Below, piece after piece: positions 8,515-18,099 of a stretch of 38,636 nucleotides of DNA. Made by a program: the position numbers and the translations under genes. Position 1 is the stretch's first letter; every line of letters starts with the position of its first letter. The notes under the pieces were generated by a model. The model saw nothing but the letters and a program-made list of their open reading frames with translations, made no database searches and was not told where the DNA came from. Source of the DNA: JBBROS01 sp963752225 (GTDB lineage Bacteria > Pseudomonadota > Alphaproteobacteria > Acetobacterales > Acetobacteraceae); contig CAVVXS010000006.1 in assembly GCA_963752225.1 (NCBI GenBank), positions 1-38,636 of the forward strand, given 5' to 3'.

Positions 8515-9654
8515 ATGCAGATGAACCCGCTCCGCTTCGAGTTCGTCACCTCGGGCGAGCGCCTGTCCGCGGTCGCCGAACCATGGGCCGCGCTGTGGTC
8601 CGGCACCGAGGCCAGCGCGTTCCAAAGCCATCCCTGGATCTCCGCCTGGTGGGCGAGCCTCGGCGTCGGCGCCGCCGAACTGCTGGTCGCCGTCGCCTGG
8701 GACCGCGACGCGGCGGTGGCGATCCTGCCGCTCGCGATCGAGCGGCGCCGCGGCGCCCGCGTCCTGGTCTGGGCCGGCGAGGCCGTCAGCGACTATTGCG
8801 ACGCCCTGGCGGCCGACAACCCGGCCGGCCATCAGGCGCTGGCGCAGCTCTGGGGCAAGGTGCGGGAAGGTTGCGGCGCCGACCTGATCAACCTCAAGCA
8901 GGTCCGCCCCGACGCCAAGATCCGGCCGCTGCTGACGCTGCCGGCCGGCGGTCACCGCGGTCTCGGCCTGCGCGAGGACGGCGGCTTGAGCTTCCAGGTG
9001 GTCAACCATTGGCCGGACGGCGCCGCCTATTTCCGCAGCCTCAACAAGAAGGGGCGCAACAACCACACCCGCGGCAAGCGCATCCTCGGCGAGTCCGGCC
9101 ACCTCACCTCGCGCCGGGTCGACCCGCACGAGGCCGGCCCCGTGCTCGACCGCCTGTTCGAGCTCAAGGCGCGCTGGGTCGCCGCCACCGGCAGCCGATG
9201 GCCGCTGCTGGCAAACCCCGCGGCCGGGCTGCGCCCCTACGGCGACGCGCTCGCCAGCATCGGCCGCCTCGCCTTGTTCGTGCTCGAGGTCGACGGCGTC
9301 GTCGTGGCCGCCACCCTGAACATCCTCGACGGCCCGCGCATGCTGGCCTTCGTCGCGGCCTACGACCTCGCCTTCGAGCGCGCTTCGCCGGGCACCATCC
9401 TGATGGTCGACTACGCCATGTGGGCCTTCGACGCCGGCATCCGCGAGATCGACTACCTGCGCGGGGAGCAGCCGTACAAGCTCCGCTTCGCCAACGCCCG
9501 CACCGCCTTGTCCGGCTATCACGGCAGCCAGACGGCGAAGGGCCGGGTGCTGTATGCGCTCTATCGTGCCAAGAAGCGGTGGGACCGGTGGCGGGGCGAG
9601 CCGGGCTCCGCCCTGCACCCGGTGGCGCCGGCGGCCCCAGACCCGCTCACCTGA
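8515..9654 (+). CDS. GNAT-fold acyltransferase, CelD/BcsL family
   Basis: This 379-residue protein has the double-GNAT organisation of the CelD/BcsL group found in cellulose and exopolysaccharide loci. It has an N-terminal half with FQSHPWISAWWASLG (about 36-50) and a C-terminal acetyltransferase-like domain with FVLEVDGVVVAATLN and IREIDYLRGEQPYKLRFA. The likely job is acylation of a sugar or lipid during polymer synthesis; donor and acceptor are not known. The gene follows the di-iron hydroxylase by 6 bp. Its last 8 bp overlap the 3' end of the convergent deacetylase gene, with interlocked stops at 9647 and 9654. Start ATG at 8515; Met3 is an equivalent alternative. Confidence 0.85.
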   Translation: MQMNPLRFEFVTSGERLSAVAEPWAALWSGTEASAFQSHPWISAWWASLGVGAAELLVAVAWDRDAAVAILPLAIERRRGARVLVWAGEAVSDYCDALAADNPAGHQALAQLWGKVREGCGADLINLKQVRPDAKIRPLLTLPAGGHRGLGLREDGGLSFQVVNHWPDGAAYFRSLNKKGRNNHTRGKRILGESGHLTSRRVDPHEAGPVLDRLFELKARWVAATGSRWPLLANPAAGLRPYGDALASIGRLALFVLEVDGVVVAATLNILDGPRMLAFVAAYDLAFERASPGTILMVDYAMWAFDAGIREIDYLRGEQPYKLRFANARTALSGYHGSQTAKGRVLYALYRAKKRWDRWRGEPGSALHPVAPAAPDPLT

Positions 9655-10684
9655 GTTGGGCTGCCCAGTCGCGGGCGAAGCCGGCCAGGGTCTCCCCTTC
9701 GAAGTGCGGCCTCGCATGGGCGAACAGCGCGTCCATGTCGCGGTAAAGCGCCTCGATCAACTCCTCCGTCGGAAACGTCGGGCTGCCGCCCGGCATCAGC
9801 TCCGACGAGTGCAGCATGAACTCCACGTAGTCGCGCCGTTCGGCAACGCAGGCATCGATCAGCCGCTGCATCCGGTGGAGGTTGCGCCCGTTCGGACGCA
9901 GCCATTCGACCGGCCAGACCCGCCGGCGCAGCCGTCCGGCCGCGGCCACCCCGTCCCACCGCCGCTCATGCGCGCGCAGCAAACGCGGCGCCGTGTCCAG
10001 CGTCGTCATCGGCACTTCCAGCAGGCCCGACCGGCCCGGCACGGCAATGTCGTCGAGGTCGAGGAAATAAGGGCGCGCGGCAAACGAGCGGTAATCGGCG
10101 CCGCCCGCGCCGTCCGGCTTGCCTTTCGAGCCGCGCCAATCCACCCCCGGCGTCACCGAGCAATCGGCGGCATAGCCGAGTTCCTCGAGGATCCGTGCAT
10201 ACCGCGCGTCGAACGCCCATCGCCCGGCCCGATGGCTCAGCATCGGCACGCCGAACACGTCCTCGAGCAGCCGGGTCAGGGTGGTGATCTTGTCCCGCAT
10301 GACCTCGTCGGGATACTCGACGAGATACGGCATGCACCGCATGTCGTGCGCCGTCAGGGCGTGATGCGGCGGCGAGTTCCAGGCGTGCAGGTGCATGCCG
10401 ACCTCACCCGCGCCCCGGTCGATCACCCCTCGCGCCCACACGGCGAACTGCCGATCGGTCGCCATCTCGTAGTTCGTCAAGTAGGTCGGACGGAACCCGT
10501 GCCGTTCGCACAGCGCCTGGAAGCGCGGCAGGAAGGCGGCATTCCGGGTGGTGACCTCGGCCGGGCCGCTCCACAGATTGTCACCCTCGGTGTCGATGGT
10601 GATGAGGAACGCCGGCCGCCGCTTGGCGGCGCCGTTCGACATCGCCGGCCGGCCCTGCAGCGCCGCCCCTTCAGGCCCGCCCAT
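9647..10684 (-). CDS. Polysaccharide deacetylase-like protein (WalW/NodB fold)
   Basis: It contains FLITIDTEGDNLW (27-38), aligning with the catalytic/metal Asp motif of NodB deacetylases. EVGMHLHAWNSPP (94-106) supplies two histidines as H-x-H rather than the usual H-x3-H, as in WalW-like proteins. SHRAGRWAFD supplies the conserved Arg motif. It may remove N- or O-acetyl groups from the polymer or a precursor. No signal peptide is visible, so the site of action is uncertain. The 345-residue frame starts at ATG 10684, overlapping the flippase gene by 14 bp; ATG 10642 (331 residues, MSNGAAKRR...) is equally plausible. It is the last gene of the minus-strand operon starting at 19541. Confidence 0.8.
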   Translation of the reverse strand: MGGPEGAALQGRPAMSNGAAKRRPAFLITIDTEGDNLWSGPAEVTTRNAAFLPRFQALCERHGFRPTYLTNYEMATDRQFAVWARGVIDRGAGEVGMHLHAWNSPPHHALTAHDMRCMPYLVEYPDEVMRDKITTLTRLLEDVFGVPMLSHRAGRWAFDARYARILEELGYAADCSVTPGVDWRGSKGKPDGAGGADYRSFAARPYFLDLDDIAVPGRSGLLEVPMTTLDTAPRLLRAHERRWDGVAAAGRLRRRVWPVEWLRPNGRNLHRMQRLIDACVAERRDYVEFMLHSSELMPGGSPTFPTEELIEALYRDMDALFAHARPHFEGETLAGFARDWAAQLR

Positions 10685-12107
10685 GACTCGCCGTCATCCG
10701 GCGCAGGCGGCCGAACACGAATGCCCGCGCGTCCAGCACATCGAGCGCCAGCACCGCCCCCGCATAGGTCAGCGCGCCGAGGCCGATCTGCAGCACCAGG
10801 AACACCGGCCCGTCGCCGCGCAACGACAGCACCACCGCCGCCATCGCCCCGCAGGCCGCCAGCAGCCGCGCGAGCACCCCGAACGGGACCGGCATCGGAA
10901 ACGAGTAGCGGCCGAGCACCAGATCGAGCCCGCAGGACGCCGCCGCGGCCGCAGCCATCGCCATCGCGGCCCCCATCGGGCCGTAGAGCGGGATCAGCCA
11001 CACGCCGAGCCCGATCGACAGCGTCGCCGTGACCGCCATGATCCCGGCCAGGTAGACCGGCTTGTGACCGAGCTGGAACGCGTGGTCGAAGTAGCAGGAC
11101 CGCAGGCTTTCGAAGAACTGCCCGGCCGCCAGCCACGGCACCAGCTGCGCCATCGCGTCCGAGAACCGGGCACCCACGAGCGTCTGCGCCAGGCCGTCGG
11201 CGGTCAGCGCCATGCCGAGCGCGGCCGGCGCGATCACCGCGAACAGCAGCGACACGTTGGCGACGAGCTGCTGCCGCGCCGCCGCCGGATCGCCCGACTC
11301 CACCGCCTGCACCGCCAGCTGATACCCGGCCGCCACCACTCCGAACGCCAGCACGCCGAGCGTGCTCTGCACCACCACATAGGCGGCGGTGAACAAACCC
11401 AGTGCCTCGGCTGAATCGAGATGGTTGATCAGCAGCCGGGTTCCGCTGGTCGACAGCGCGCTCAGCGCCATGCACCCCGCGAGCGGCAGCCCGAACCGGC
11501 AGATCTGCCGCGCCAGCGCCGGGTCGAAGCGGCTGGGGCGCAGCGACCAGTCGCGCGTGCGCCCGAGCGCAGCGGCGCCGAACATCCCGGCGCCGTAGCC
11601 GAGCGCGGTCCAGACCGGGTCGCCCGTCAGCCAGGCCGCACCCCCGGCGCCCGCCATGATCAGCACGGCGCGGCCGAGCGACATGGCGAGGTAGGTGCCC
11701 GGCCGGAAGTTCACCACCTCGAAGCTCGACAGCAGTTCGAACCACCCATAGGCGGCCATCAGCACAATGCCGACCCCGTAGATCCTCGCGGTCTCGCCGC
11801 TCACCGCGCCACCGGCCCAGGCCAGCAGGAACGCCGCCCCGGACGCGGCCGCCGTCAAGACGCAGATCTGCGCGAACGTGGACGGCGTGCTCGGATCGTC
11901 GCGCCGGGCCTGGTACAGCCGGGCGGTGGATACGACGATCCAGTTGAACAGGGTTTGCGAGCCGAACGTCATCACCACCAGCGCGAGCCCGTACTGCCCA
12001 TACGTGACCGGCGTCAGCAGCCGGGTGAGCAGCGCAGTCGTCGCCATGGCGATCAGCCCTACCAGCAGCCGCGCCAGCAGGTAGATGGCGCTTTGCTGGA
12101 TCAGCAC
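10671..12107 (-). CDS. Wzx-like oligosaccharide flippase (MOP/MATE-type polysaccharide transporter)
   Basis: The 478-residue protein is almost wholly hydrophobic, with about 12-14 predicted membrane spans from residue 8 onward. It opens with IYLLARLLVGLIAMATTALLT followed by LLTPVTYGQYGLA, the N-terminal pattern of polysaccharide flippases in which a helix leads to a P-x-x-Y/F-G loop. It would move undecaprenyl-diphosphate-linked repeat units to the periplasmic face. The start is GTG at 12107, 34 bp after the polymerase gene stop. The order polymerase-flippase-deacetylase on one strand supports membership of the Wzx/Wzy operon. Sequence specificity for a particular repeat unit cannot be read. 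Confidence 0.85.
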   Translation of the reverse strand: MLIQQSAIYLLARLLVGLIAMATTALLTRLLTPVTYGQYGLALVVMTFGSQTLFNWIVVSTARLYQARRDDPSTPSTFAQICVLTAAASGAAFLLAWAGGAVSGETARIYGVGIVLMAAYGWFELLSSFEVVNFRPGTYLAMSLGRAVLIMAGAGGAAWLTGDPVWTALGYGAGMFGAAALGRTRDWSLRPSRFDPALARQICRFGLPLAGCMALSALSTSGTRLLINHLDSAEALGLFTAAYVVVQSTLGVLAFGVVAAGYQLAVQAVESGDPAAARQQLVANVSLLFAVIAPAALGMALTADGLAQTLVGARFSDAMAQLVPWLAAGQFFESLRSCYFDHAFQLGHKPVYLAGIMAVTATLSIGLGVWLIPLYGPMGAAMAMAAAAAASCGLDLVLGRYSFPMPVPFGVLARLLAACGAMAAVVLSLRGDGPVFLVLQIGLGALTYAGAVLALDVLDARAFVFGRLRRMTASHGRA

Positions 12108-12141
12108 GCCGCGACCCCGGTCCGGACCGCGCCTCGCCTGG

Positions 12142-13548
12142 TCACGAAGCGGCGCCGCCCCGGGTGCGGCCGGCCATCCCCGCGGCGGCGGCGCCCGACA
12201 GCGCCTGCCACGGCGCCGCCCGCCGCTGTCGGCGTTCCGCCGCCACCCGCACCCGGTGCGCCCGCTGGACGGTGTAGAGGCCGATGATGACGGCCGGCAT
12301 CATCACCGTGAACGGGTCGGGATAGGACATCGTGCCTTCGGAAAAGTTGAGGATGACGTCGTCCAGCATCAGCAACAGGATCCAGACCGCTTCCGGCATC
12401 CCGCCGCGCCAGGCCACCGCCAACGCGCCATAGATGATCCGCCCCCACGCCAGCAGGAACATCGCCAACCCGACCAGGCCGATCTGCAGCGCGGTGTCCA
12501 TGTAGCCGTTATGGGCTGACGGCGCATTCCACCCGACCTGCCGCCAGATCTGCTGCACCACGCGGGAATCGGCGTTCCAGAACCCGGAATAACCGTAGCC
12601 GAACCAGGGCCGTTGCGCGATCGCCTCGAGACTCGCCTGCCACAACGGCGCCCGTCCGGTGAAGCTCGAGTCGCGGCCGAGCAGGGTGAACGGCAAGGCC
12701 GGGTCGAGGACGGTGAGCGTCGCCAGCGCGCCGACCAGCGACACCGCGACGAACAGCAGCAGCACGATCAGCCGGCTCCGCCAAAAGAACGCGAAGGCGC
12801 CGGCGCCGACCAGCGCGGTGCAGATCGTCGCCGCGGTGCTGGACCGGGCCAGGACCAGGCACGTCGCCGCCATCACCAGGCCGAGGACCGGCCAGCCGAA
12901 CCGGCGGTCGCGCACGATCAGATAGAGGTAATAGCCGGTTGCGAGCTCGATCGTGGTGCCGGTCTCGTTCTTGGTCGAGAACAAGCCACGAAGCGTCCCT
13001 TCATAGCCGGACAAGGTCTCCGAACCCACCTCGGGCACCAGCAGCCACGCGGCCAGCGACAAGCCCAGCAGCCACGTCACGCACCGTCCGAACGCGGCGA
13101 TGGTGCCCGTCAAGCCGAGCTCGAGGTAGCAGAACAGGCCGAAGCCGAAACCGGTCATGAACGACACGGTGCGCCGCACGCTGGCGAACGGGTAATCCGA
13201 CCAGAACGCCGACACGGCGCACAGCGCGAGGATGGCGAGAAACGGCGCCATCGGCCGAAGCGTCGCCCGGACCTTGCGCCAGTTGCACAGGGTGTAGACG
13301 CCGACCACGACCAGGATCGCCACCTGGGCGAAGGTGCCGAACGGATCCGTCTCGCCCACTTGCAGGTGCGGCGCGCCGCGCAGGTTCCGCAGCGACGGCA
13401 TCAGCGCCCCGGCATAGACGGCCATGCCCAGGAACACGAACACGTCGCGCAGCATCCTCAGCACCCGGTCGCGGCGGGCGATCGCCGCACGACGGCCCGG
13501 CGCCATGTCGCGCAGCGGCAGCGGCGGGACCATCTCAGCCCGCAGCAT
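12142..13548 (-). CDS. Wzy-like O-antigen/exopolysaccharide polymerase
   Basis: This 468-residue polytopic protein has about 10-12 spans. It carries the Wzy_C/O-antigen-ligase-type signatures SAFWSDYPFASVRRTVSF (after residue 110), GRAPLWQASLEAIAQRPWFG and SAHNGYMDTALQIGLVGL with His346 in the large periplasmic loop. It would polymerise flipped repeat units in the periplasm under control of the Wzz-type protein encoded at 4735-6207. The start is ATG at 13548, overlapping the upstream glycosyltransferase gene by 14 bp, or ATG at 13533 (Met6), which removes the overlap; neither has a clear Shine-Dalgarno. A WaaL-type ligase is the main alternative, but the flippase and chain-length partners favour polymerase. 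Confidence 0.85.
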   Translation of the reverse strand: MLRAEMVPPLPLRDMAPGRRAAIARRDRVLRMLRDVFVFLGMAVYAGALMPSLRNLRGAPHLQVGETDPFGTFAQVAILVVVGVYTLCNWRKVRATLRPMAPFLAILALCAVSAFWSDYPFASVRRTVSFMTGFGFGLFCYLELGLTGTIAAFGRCVTWLLGLSLAAWLLVPEVGSETLSGYEGTLRGLFSTKNETGTTIELATGYYLYLIVRDRRFGWPVLGLVMAATCLVLARSSTAATICTALVGAGAFAFFWRSRLIVLLLFVAVSLVGALATLTVLDPALPFTLLGRDSSFTGRAPLWQASLEAIAQRPWFGYGYSGFWNADSRVVQQIWRQVGWNAPSAHNGYMDTALQIGLVGLAMFLLAWGRIIYGALAVAWRGGMPEAVWILLLMLDDVILNFSEGTMSYPDPFTVMMPAVIIGLYTVQRAHRVRVAAERRQRRAAPWQALSGAAAAGMAGRTRGGAAS

Positions 13549-14767
13549 GGGACCGCACCGCCACTCGATCGGGCATGATGACCTCGTCCTTGCCGGGCAC
13601 GCCGGCTGGCACCGCGCCGGGCGCGCCGCTCAGCAGCTGCGCGATCAGGCGGCGGTAACGGTCCGCCACGGCGGCGGCCGAGAAATCGTCGGCACGCCGG
13701 CGCAACGCCGCCGCGTCGGCAGGCTCGGCCAAGGCGGCCGCCATCGCCGATGCCAGCGCACCGGGGTCACCGACCGGAACCAGGCGCCCCCATCTGCCGC
13801 CGCCCAGGATCTCGGTCGGACCGTACGGGCAATCGGTGCTGATGACCGGCAACCCGGTCGCCATCGCCTCCACGAGCACGTTGCCGAACCCCTCGTGACG
13901 CGACGACAGCACCAGCACCCGCGCCCGCGCCATGAAGCGCCACGGGTTGGCGGTGCCGCCGAGCAGCACCGCCCGGCCAGCCAGCCCGCGTTGCGCGATC
14001 AGCGCCTCCAGCTCGGACCGCAGCGGCCCTTCGCCGAACATCACGAGCCGCGCCCGCCACGACGCCGGCAGAAGCGCGAACGCCTCCACCAGCAGCCGAG
14101 GATCCTTGCAGTCATGCAGCCGCCCGACGCTCAGGATCACCGGGTCCTGACCGGGGGCGAACCAGGGATGGTCCACCTCCTGCCGCGACAACGCCAGGAG
14201 GCGCGGAGTGACGACCGGGTTGTGGATGACGGAAAATCCGATCTCGCGGGACAAGGTCCGGCACAGGTCGGCGCCGACCCCGCGCGACACCGCAACCACC
14301 GCCGCCGCCCGCGGCAGCGTCACCCGGTACAGCCACGGCACCAGCCGGAACTGCGGCGACGGCGGCGCTGCCGTCTCGAACGACAGCGGCGCATGGATCG
14401 TGGTCACGACCCGGCTGGGCCGTCCGGCGACCAGGTTCGCCCAGACCGCGAGGATGTTGTTGAACGACAGGAACGACACCAGCACGTCGGGCCGTTCACG
14501 CCGCAGGAAGCGCACCAACGGCCAGAACGCCGCCGCCGTGCGCGACGCCCCCAAGCTCACCACCGCCGCGCCAGGCGGCAGATGCTCGAGCAGCGGCCCC
14601 TCCATGCGGTTGACCAGCAGCGACACCTGCAGGTCCGGACCCGACAGCGCCTCCAGCAGGTTCAGCGCCACCCGCTCCGCCCCGCCCGCGCTCAGATCGG
14701 GACTATACAGCACGACCCGCCGCACCGGCGCCGGCCCCCGCTCCACCTGCCGGCCCGAGGGCGTCAT
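13535..14767 (-). CDS. Glycosyltransferase family 4
   Basis: This 410-residue GT-B enzyme has GGAER (28-32) in the acceptor domain, VAVSRGV at the hinge, VILSVGRL (210-217) opening the donor domain, and HEGFGNVLVEAMATG with the E-x7-E pair E292/E300. It resembles the WbbL/WcaL/EpsF-type transferases of surface polysaccharide loci. The start is ATG at 14767, where ATGA overlaps the upstream stop (TGA 14764-14766), indicating translational coupling; the frame is open further upstream but that part is antisense-like noise over another gene. It overlaps the downstream polymerase gene slightly. Donor sugar unknown. Confidence 0.9.
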   Translation of the reverse strand: MTPSGRQVERGPAPVRRVVLYSPDLSAGGAERVALNLLEALSGPDLQVSLLVNRMEGPLLEHLPPGAAVVSLGASRTAAAFWPLVRFLRRERPDVLVSFLSFNNILAVWANLVAGRPSRVVTTIHAPLSFETAAPPSPQFRLVPWLYRVTLPRAAAVVAVSRGVGADLCRTLSREIGFSVIHNPVVTPRLLALSRQEVDHPWFAPGQDPVILSVGRLHDCKDPRLLVEAFALLPASWRARLVMFGEGPLRSELEALIAQRGLAGRAVLLGGTANPWRFMARARVLVLSSRHEGFGNVLVEAMATGLPVISTDCPYGPTEILGGGRWGRLVPVGDPGALASAMAAALAEPADAAALRRRADDFSAAAVADRYRRLIAQLLSGAPGAVPAGVPGKDEVIMPDRVAVRSHAAG

Positions 14768-16029
14768 GCGTCGTTGACCGCTCTGCCACGGCCCCGCAGC
14801 AACGCCCGGCGCGGCGCCTGCCGCAGCCCGAAGGCATGGTCGTAGGCCGCCAGCAACGGCGGCACCGAGTAGTTCCAGGCCAGCACTTGGCGGACCCGGT
14901 CGTAGCCGGATTGTCCCATCCGGTGCCGGGTGGCCGGCTCGTCCAGCAGCCGGTCGATCCCCGCGGCCAGCGCCCGCTCGTCGTTGGCGGTCACATACAG
15001 CCCCGCATCCCCCGCCGACACGCGCGTCTCGTGCAGGTCGTAGCTCAGCACCGGCAGGCCAAAGAACATGTACTCGACGACCTTGTTCATCGTGCTCTTG
15101 TCGGACCAGTCGTTTTTCGGATCGGGATCGACGCCAATATGCGCCGACGACAGCACGTCGCAAAGCACATCGTCGCTGACCCGGCCCAGGAAGGTGCAGC
15201 AATCCGCCACCCCGATCTCGTTCGCATAAGCCACGATCGCCGGCTGGTGCGGCCCGCCGCCGACGAACACGCACTGCACGTCCGACCGGCCCCGCTCGTC
15301 GCGCAGGATGCGCATCGCCCGCACCAGGTGATCGACCCCGTCCTGCGCGCACATCTCGCCGAGATAGGTGAGGAGGAACGGCTTGCCCTGCGCCCAATCG
15401 GCCCGCGGCGGCTTCACGCTGAAACGGGACAGGTCCGGGCCGGAGCGCACCACATAGACATCCCGCGGCGACTTGCCGCCCCGCGCGGTCGCGATCGCCC
15501 GATGGCTGTCATTGGTGGTGATCACCACCTGCGCCACCCGGAACGTCAGCCGCTCCATCAGCAGCAGCATGCGATGCAGCAGCCCGGACGAGCGCCCGAA
15601 CTTGGCCGCGAACATCTCCGGCGACAGGTCGTGATGGTCGAACACGAACACCCGCCCCAGCATCCGCCAGAACAGCCCGAGCACCCAATACGTTTCCGGC
15701 GGGTTGCACGCATGCAGCACGTCGAAGCCGCGCCCGAACAGCGCCACCCGCACCGACAGCGCCGACGCCATCACCAGGCACCAGGCGAACTCGGCCGCAA
15801 ACCCCACCGCGCCCCGGGCGTCGATCGGCAGCGGATAGCGGTAGATCGCCACGTCCTCGATGACCTCGTGCGACGCGTTGAACCCCTTCATCTTCGGGCA
15901 GATCACGCTCACCCGGCATCCGGCCTTGGCAAGCGTCGTCGCTTCCAGCCAGACCCGGCGGTCGAACGGCACCGGCAAGTTCTGCACGATGATCAGGACG
16001 CGGCGCTGACACCGGGGGGCGAGTGGCAA
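14764..16029 (-). CDS. Glycosyltransferase family 4 (TTG start)
   Basis: The 421-residue protein has an N-terminal GT-B domain with VLIIVQNLPVPFDRRVWLEA, HACNPPETYW and FDHHDLSPEMFAAKF. The donor domain has LLTYLGEMCAQDGVDHL and DKSTMNKVVEYMFFGLPVLS. The PFDRRVW and HHDLSPE motifs are typical of a WbuB/WcaI-like GT4 subgroup in exopolysaccharide clusters; the standard E-x7-E is replaced by the STMNKVVEYM variant. The start is TTG at 16029, supported by AGGAG with a 6-base spacer that overlaps the upstream stop region, 9 bp after the heparinase-like gene. The next gene starts within its stop codon (ATGA). Its role is adding one sugar of the lipid-linked repeat unit. Confidence 0.88.
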   Translation of the reverse strand: MPLAPRCQRRVLIIVQNLPVPFDRRVWLEATTLAKAGCRVSVICPKMKGFNASHEVIEDVAIYRYPLPIDARGAVGFAAEFAWCLVMASALSVRVALFGRGFDVLHACNPPETYWVLGLFWRMLGRVFVFDHHDLSPEMFAAKFGRSSGLLHRMLLLMERLTFRVAQVVITTNDSHRAIATARGGKSPRDVYVVRSGPDLSRFSVKPPRADWAQGKPFLLTYLGEMCAQDGVDHLVRAMRILRDERGRSDVQCVFVGGGPHQPAIVAYANEIGVADCCTFLGRVSDDVLCDVLSSAHIGVDPDPKNDWSDKSTMNKVVEYMFFGLPVLSYDLHETRVSAGDAGLYVTANDERALAAGIDRLLDEPATRHRMGQSGYDRVRQVLAWNYSVPPLLAAYDHAFGLRQAPRRALLRGRGRAVNDA

Positions 16030-16038
16030 GATCGGCTC

Positions 16039-18099
16039 CTAGGTTGATGCTGCTTCGACGACGCCGACCGGCTCCGGCCGGCCCTCTGTCGCCGCGAACA
16101 CGATCTCCGTCAGCAGGGCGCGTCCAGGCTCGATCCGGCCGCATCCCACCAGGCTCGGCGCCGGCTGCTTACGGCCGAACCCGGGCGAGAACCATCCGAG
16201 GATCGGGTCGGTCCCGCCCCGGTGCAGCGTCCACTGCATCGACGCCGGCAACACGATCGCCGCCTGCCGCGGCCCCGCCGGCGTGCTCCACGCGAGCGTC
16301 GCCCGGTGGCCGTGGAGGCGGCACTCGATGCGCGGATGCAGGTGGAACGCCAGCCGGCCGCTGACCGGACCCGGCGCCTCCACCACATCGTGCACCGCGA
16401 GGCTGCGCGCGTCCCGGTCCAGCACCAGCCGCCGCCGGTGCACCGCCCCGCGCTTGGCCCGGTAGCCGTCATGGCTCGCCTCGACCGTGGCCGTCGGCCC
16501 TTCCGTCAGCCCCGCGGCCGCGATCAGCCGCGCCGCCGGCGCGTTCGACCACAGGAACGCCCCCGCCTGCCGCGCCTGGTCGGCGCCGCCCAGCTCGAGC
16601 GTGTTGTGCGCCACCGTGGACCGGAAGAAACGCCGCCACTCCGGCTCGCCGTGGTAGCAATAGGTGCCGGGATCGACCAGCACCTCGGCGTCCCCCGCCC
16701 GCAGCTCGAACGACAGCGCGTCGGCATGGGCGTGGGCGGCGATTGCCAGGAACCCGTGCGGCCCGCAATCGAACCGGCACCAAAGCTCATCGGCGCCGGG
16801 CTGCAGGTCGCGCAGGATCGCGACCCCCGCATCGGCAAACAGGCTCGGCCGGGTGGCCGCATGCGCAACGGCGCGCGGCGCGTCCGGCGACGCCGCCCGC
16901 AGCAGCCAGGCGCCGACGCTGCCGCCCGCCGGACGCGGCCACCACTCCGCCCGCCCGAGCAGCAGCGCCCCGGCCTCCAGCAGCATCTCGGTCTGGCTCA
17001 CCGCGCCCCCGTCCGCGACCAGCACCCGGCCCTCGTCGCCGTCGCCCTGCCGCGGCGGACGCCCCTGCCCGTCCAGGTTCGCCGCCAACGCATCGAGCAT
17101 CCGCGCAAGGTGGCTCCAATACGCCTCGCTCAGCGGCGCGCCCGACGCATCCGCCTCGACCGCGGCCACGAGGAACAGCTCGCTGGTGAAGCCGTGGTAC
17201 TCGGACGCGAGCTCACGGTTGAGCCCGTCGGGGAAGCTTTGCCGGGCGATGTCGCGCTCCAGCAGCGCCGCCGCCAGCGCCGCCCAGGCTCGGCTGGCCG
17301 CGAACATCGGAAACGCCCGGCTCGCCGCCAGCAGCCCCGCCATCTCGGCGATCACGTGGTTGTTGGCCGACGACCCGCGGCTATGGAACGTCGCGATCCA
17401 GTGCTGGTGCGCATGCAGCTGCATCTGGAACTGCGGGCTGCGTTCGAACGAATCCTCGACCCCCGGGTAACCCCCCAGCAGCCGCCGCACGAAGCACCAG
17501 TTCAGCAGCCGCAAGCCCATCTCGATGCCGCTGACCCAATGGATCCCCCGCAGCGGCGGGTTCGCCTCCAGCCACGACCGCAGATGCTCCAAAGCGCGCC
17601 GGGCGTAACGGCCGTCGCCGGAGCAGCGGTAAGCGGCAGCGAGCACCGTCAGATGATGCAGCCGCGAGATCTCCCACACCGCCTTGACGTTCCCGACCCG
17701 GCGCTCGTCCCGATACGGCACCTCGAACCACGGCGCGTCCGACGGCGCCCGCCGGCCGGTCACCGGGTCGAGGAACCAGTCCGGTGCAGGCCCCGACAGA
17801 TCGGCCGCCGCGCCGAACACCGCCCACTGCCCCCGGTCCAGCAACGCATCGGCGCGCTCCAGCAACTGCCGGGTCGCCGCCGCGGGGGCGCCGCTCGCCG
17901 AAGCACCGCCGCCGGCCCATCGCGGCGTCGCCGGAGGCGTGCGCCACCCGCCGCGGTACCGCGCATGCCACAGCCGTTGCAGGGCGACGTTGCGGGCGCG
18001 CCAGGCCATCTCGCCGGCGCCCATGCGACGCAGCCGCTGCAGCCGCCAAGCCAAGCGGGACGCCAAGCGCACGGCTGAAGCCCGGCGGCCGACGATCAA
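16039..18099 (-). CDS. Heparinase II/III-like polysaccharide lyase family protein (TTG start)
   Basis: This protein of about 686 residues has an alpha/alpha-toroid N-terminal half with SSANNHVIAEMAGLLAA (Asn246/247, His248). The C-terminal Hepar_II/III beta-sandwich has HAHADALSFEL (His456, His458, Asp460) and VDPGTYCYHGEPEWR. These lyases cleave uronic-acid-containing polysaccharides by beta-elimination; homologues sit in many exopolysaccharide loci. No signal peptide is visible, which is odd for a lyase acting on exported polymer. The start is inferred as TTG at 18099. It overlaps the upstream stop as TTGA and has AAGGA with a 6-base spacer. GTG 18072 and ATG 18024 are alternatives, but the segment before ATG 18024 (RLASRLAWRLQRLRR) looks like the normal family N-terminus. 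Confidence 0.85.
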   Translation of the reverse strand: MIVGRRASAVRLASRLAWRLQRLRRMGAGEMAWRARNVALQRLWHARYRGGWRTPPATPRWAGGGASASGAPAAATRQLLERADALLDRGQWAVFGAAADLSGPAPDWFLDPVTGRRAPSDAPWFEVPYRDERRVGNVKAVWEISRLHHLTVLAAAYRCSGDGRYARRALEHLRSWLEANPPLRGIHWVSGIEMGLRLLNWCFVRRLLGGYPGVEDSFERSPQFQMQLHAHQHWIATFHSRGSSANNHVIAEMAGLLAASRAFPMFAASRAWAALAAALLERDIARQSFPDGLNRELASEYHGFTSELFLVAAVEADASGAPLSEAYWSHLARMLDALAANLDGQGRPPRQGDGDEGRVLVADGGAVSQTEMLLEAGALLLGRAEWWPRPAGGSVGAWLLRAASPDAPRAVAHAATRPSLFADAGVAILRDLQPGADELWCRFDCGPHGFLAIAAHAHADALSFELRAGDAEVLVDPGTYCYHGEPEWRRFFRSTVAHNTLELGGADQARQAGAFLWSNAPAARLIAAAGLTEGPTATVEASHDGYRAKRGAVHRRRLVLDRDARSLAVHDVVEAPGPVSGRLAFHLHPRIECRLHGHRATLAWSTPAGPRQAAIVLPASMQWTLHRGGTDPILGWFSPGFGRKQPAPSLVGCGRIEPGRALLTEIVFAATEGRPEPVGVVEAAST

